Below, in pieces: positions 63,781 to 64,000 of a stretch of DNA of 64,000 nt. The position numbers and the translations under genes were made by a program. The notes under the pieces were generated by a model that saw only the letters and a list, made by a program, of their open reading frames with translations, had not been told where the DNA came from and made no database searches. Position 1 is the first letter of the stretch, and every line of letters starts with the position of its first letter. The DNA comes from Gluconobacter albidus (GTDB lineage Bacteria > Pseudomonadota > Alphaproteobacteria > Acetobacterales > Acetobacteraceae): NCBI RefSeq assembly GCF_002723915.1, contig NZ_BEWL01000004.1:62001-126000 (forward strand), written 5' to 3'.

Positions 63781-64000
63781 GGCTTCAGTCCTGTCAGCCG
63801 ACCATCGGGCCAGCCCGTCAGGTCAACAAGGCGAGCGTCCTCGGTCTTGCCGGGGGAGAATGTGAGATGCAGCGCGCCTTCCGGCAGCAGGTCTTCGGCC
63901 CGCTCTGGCCATTCGACCAGCATGATGCCTTCGCATGCCTCGTCCCATGCCAGTTCATGCAACGCATCCGGCCCGTCCAGACGCCACAGATCGTAATGGT
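63777..64000 (-). CDS. tsaE: tRNA threonylcarbamoyladenosine biosynthesis ATPase TsaE, 3' part
   Basis: The gene runs off the window at its 5' end; about 74 codons are visible. They begin 'HYDLWRLDGPDALHELAWDE' and continue 'GIMLVEWPERAEDLLPEGAL', matching the C-terminal half of TsaE (YjeE), where 'E-W-P-E/RA' is conserved. TsaE energises the TsaBD complex that makes t6A in tRNAs reading ANN codons. The P-loop lies outside the window. Confidence 0.88.
   Translation of the reverse strand, partial: HYDLWRLDGPDALHELAWDEACEGIMLVEWPERAEDLLPEGALHLTFSPGKTEDARLVDLTGWPDGRLTGLKP

Overview
The window is about 60% G+C and looks like chromosome of an acetic acid bacterium (Acetobacteraceae), most likely Gluconobacter or a close relative. 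The pointers are a three-subunit membrane aldehyde dehydrogenase (cytochrome c, 2Fe-2S and molybdopterin subunits), a hopanoid side-chain locus (hpnH, hpnM, hpnI, hpnJ, hpnK), the alphaproteobacterial regulator GcrA, and an addB-addA-trxA cluster next to tsaE. The genus is inferred from gene content, not from a database match.

Layout. 1-2270: tail of a peroxiredoxin gene coupled to an ArsR-type regulator, a small cysteine-rich secreted protein, and a LacI-type regulator. 2277-8039 (minus): a five-gene operon with a FecCD-type permease, its ATPase, a periplasmic binding protein, a GH20 beta-hexosaminidase and a HAD phosphatase. A palindromic operator candidate lies in its upstream region. 8471-12616: aldehyde dehydrogenase operon. 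12810-17906: GYF_2-domain membrane protein, a GT4 glycosyltransferase, an unknown membrane protein and an M16 protease. 17983-25433 (minus): three consecutive genes for large glycosyltransferases with unusual internal repeats. 25677-37178 is mainly housekeeping: rpsA, cmk, aroA, a TIGR02300-type acidic protein, a chorismate-lyase-like lipoprotein, a pteridine-reductase-like SDR, recR, ybaB, dnaX, the SRP RNA, ggt and map. 37270-42808: a D,D-carboxypeptidase, clpS-clpA, a DUF3465-type secreted protein and a bactofilin.

43126-49915 holds an adenosine-kinase-like gene and the hopanoid locus. hpnM-hpnI-hpnJ-hpnK run on the minus strand and hpnH runs divergently. HpnH adds an adenosyl group to hopene; the K, I and J proteins act later on the glycosylated side chain. 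A terminator-like hairpin sits between hpnJ and hpnK. 50069-53205: a CNNM/CBS membrane protein converging on a flagellar operon (flgI, a FlgJ-like rod-binding protein, a FlgN-like protein). 53477-54023: dksA and tRNA-Thr(GGT), followed by about 480 bp of AT-richer, decayed sequence. 54628-64000 (minus): gcrA, rnd, trxA, addA, addB and the 3' part of tsaE.

No rRNA, CRISPR array, intact insertion sequence or intact prophage was seen. The least ordinary parts are the repeat-bearing glycosyltransferase operon, the hexosaminidase inside a siderophore/cobalamin-type uptake operon, the hairpin over the rnd ribosome binding site, the hairpin inside the hpn operon, and the remnant behind tRNA-Thr.
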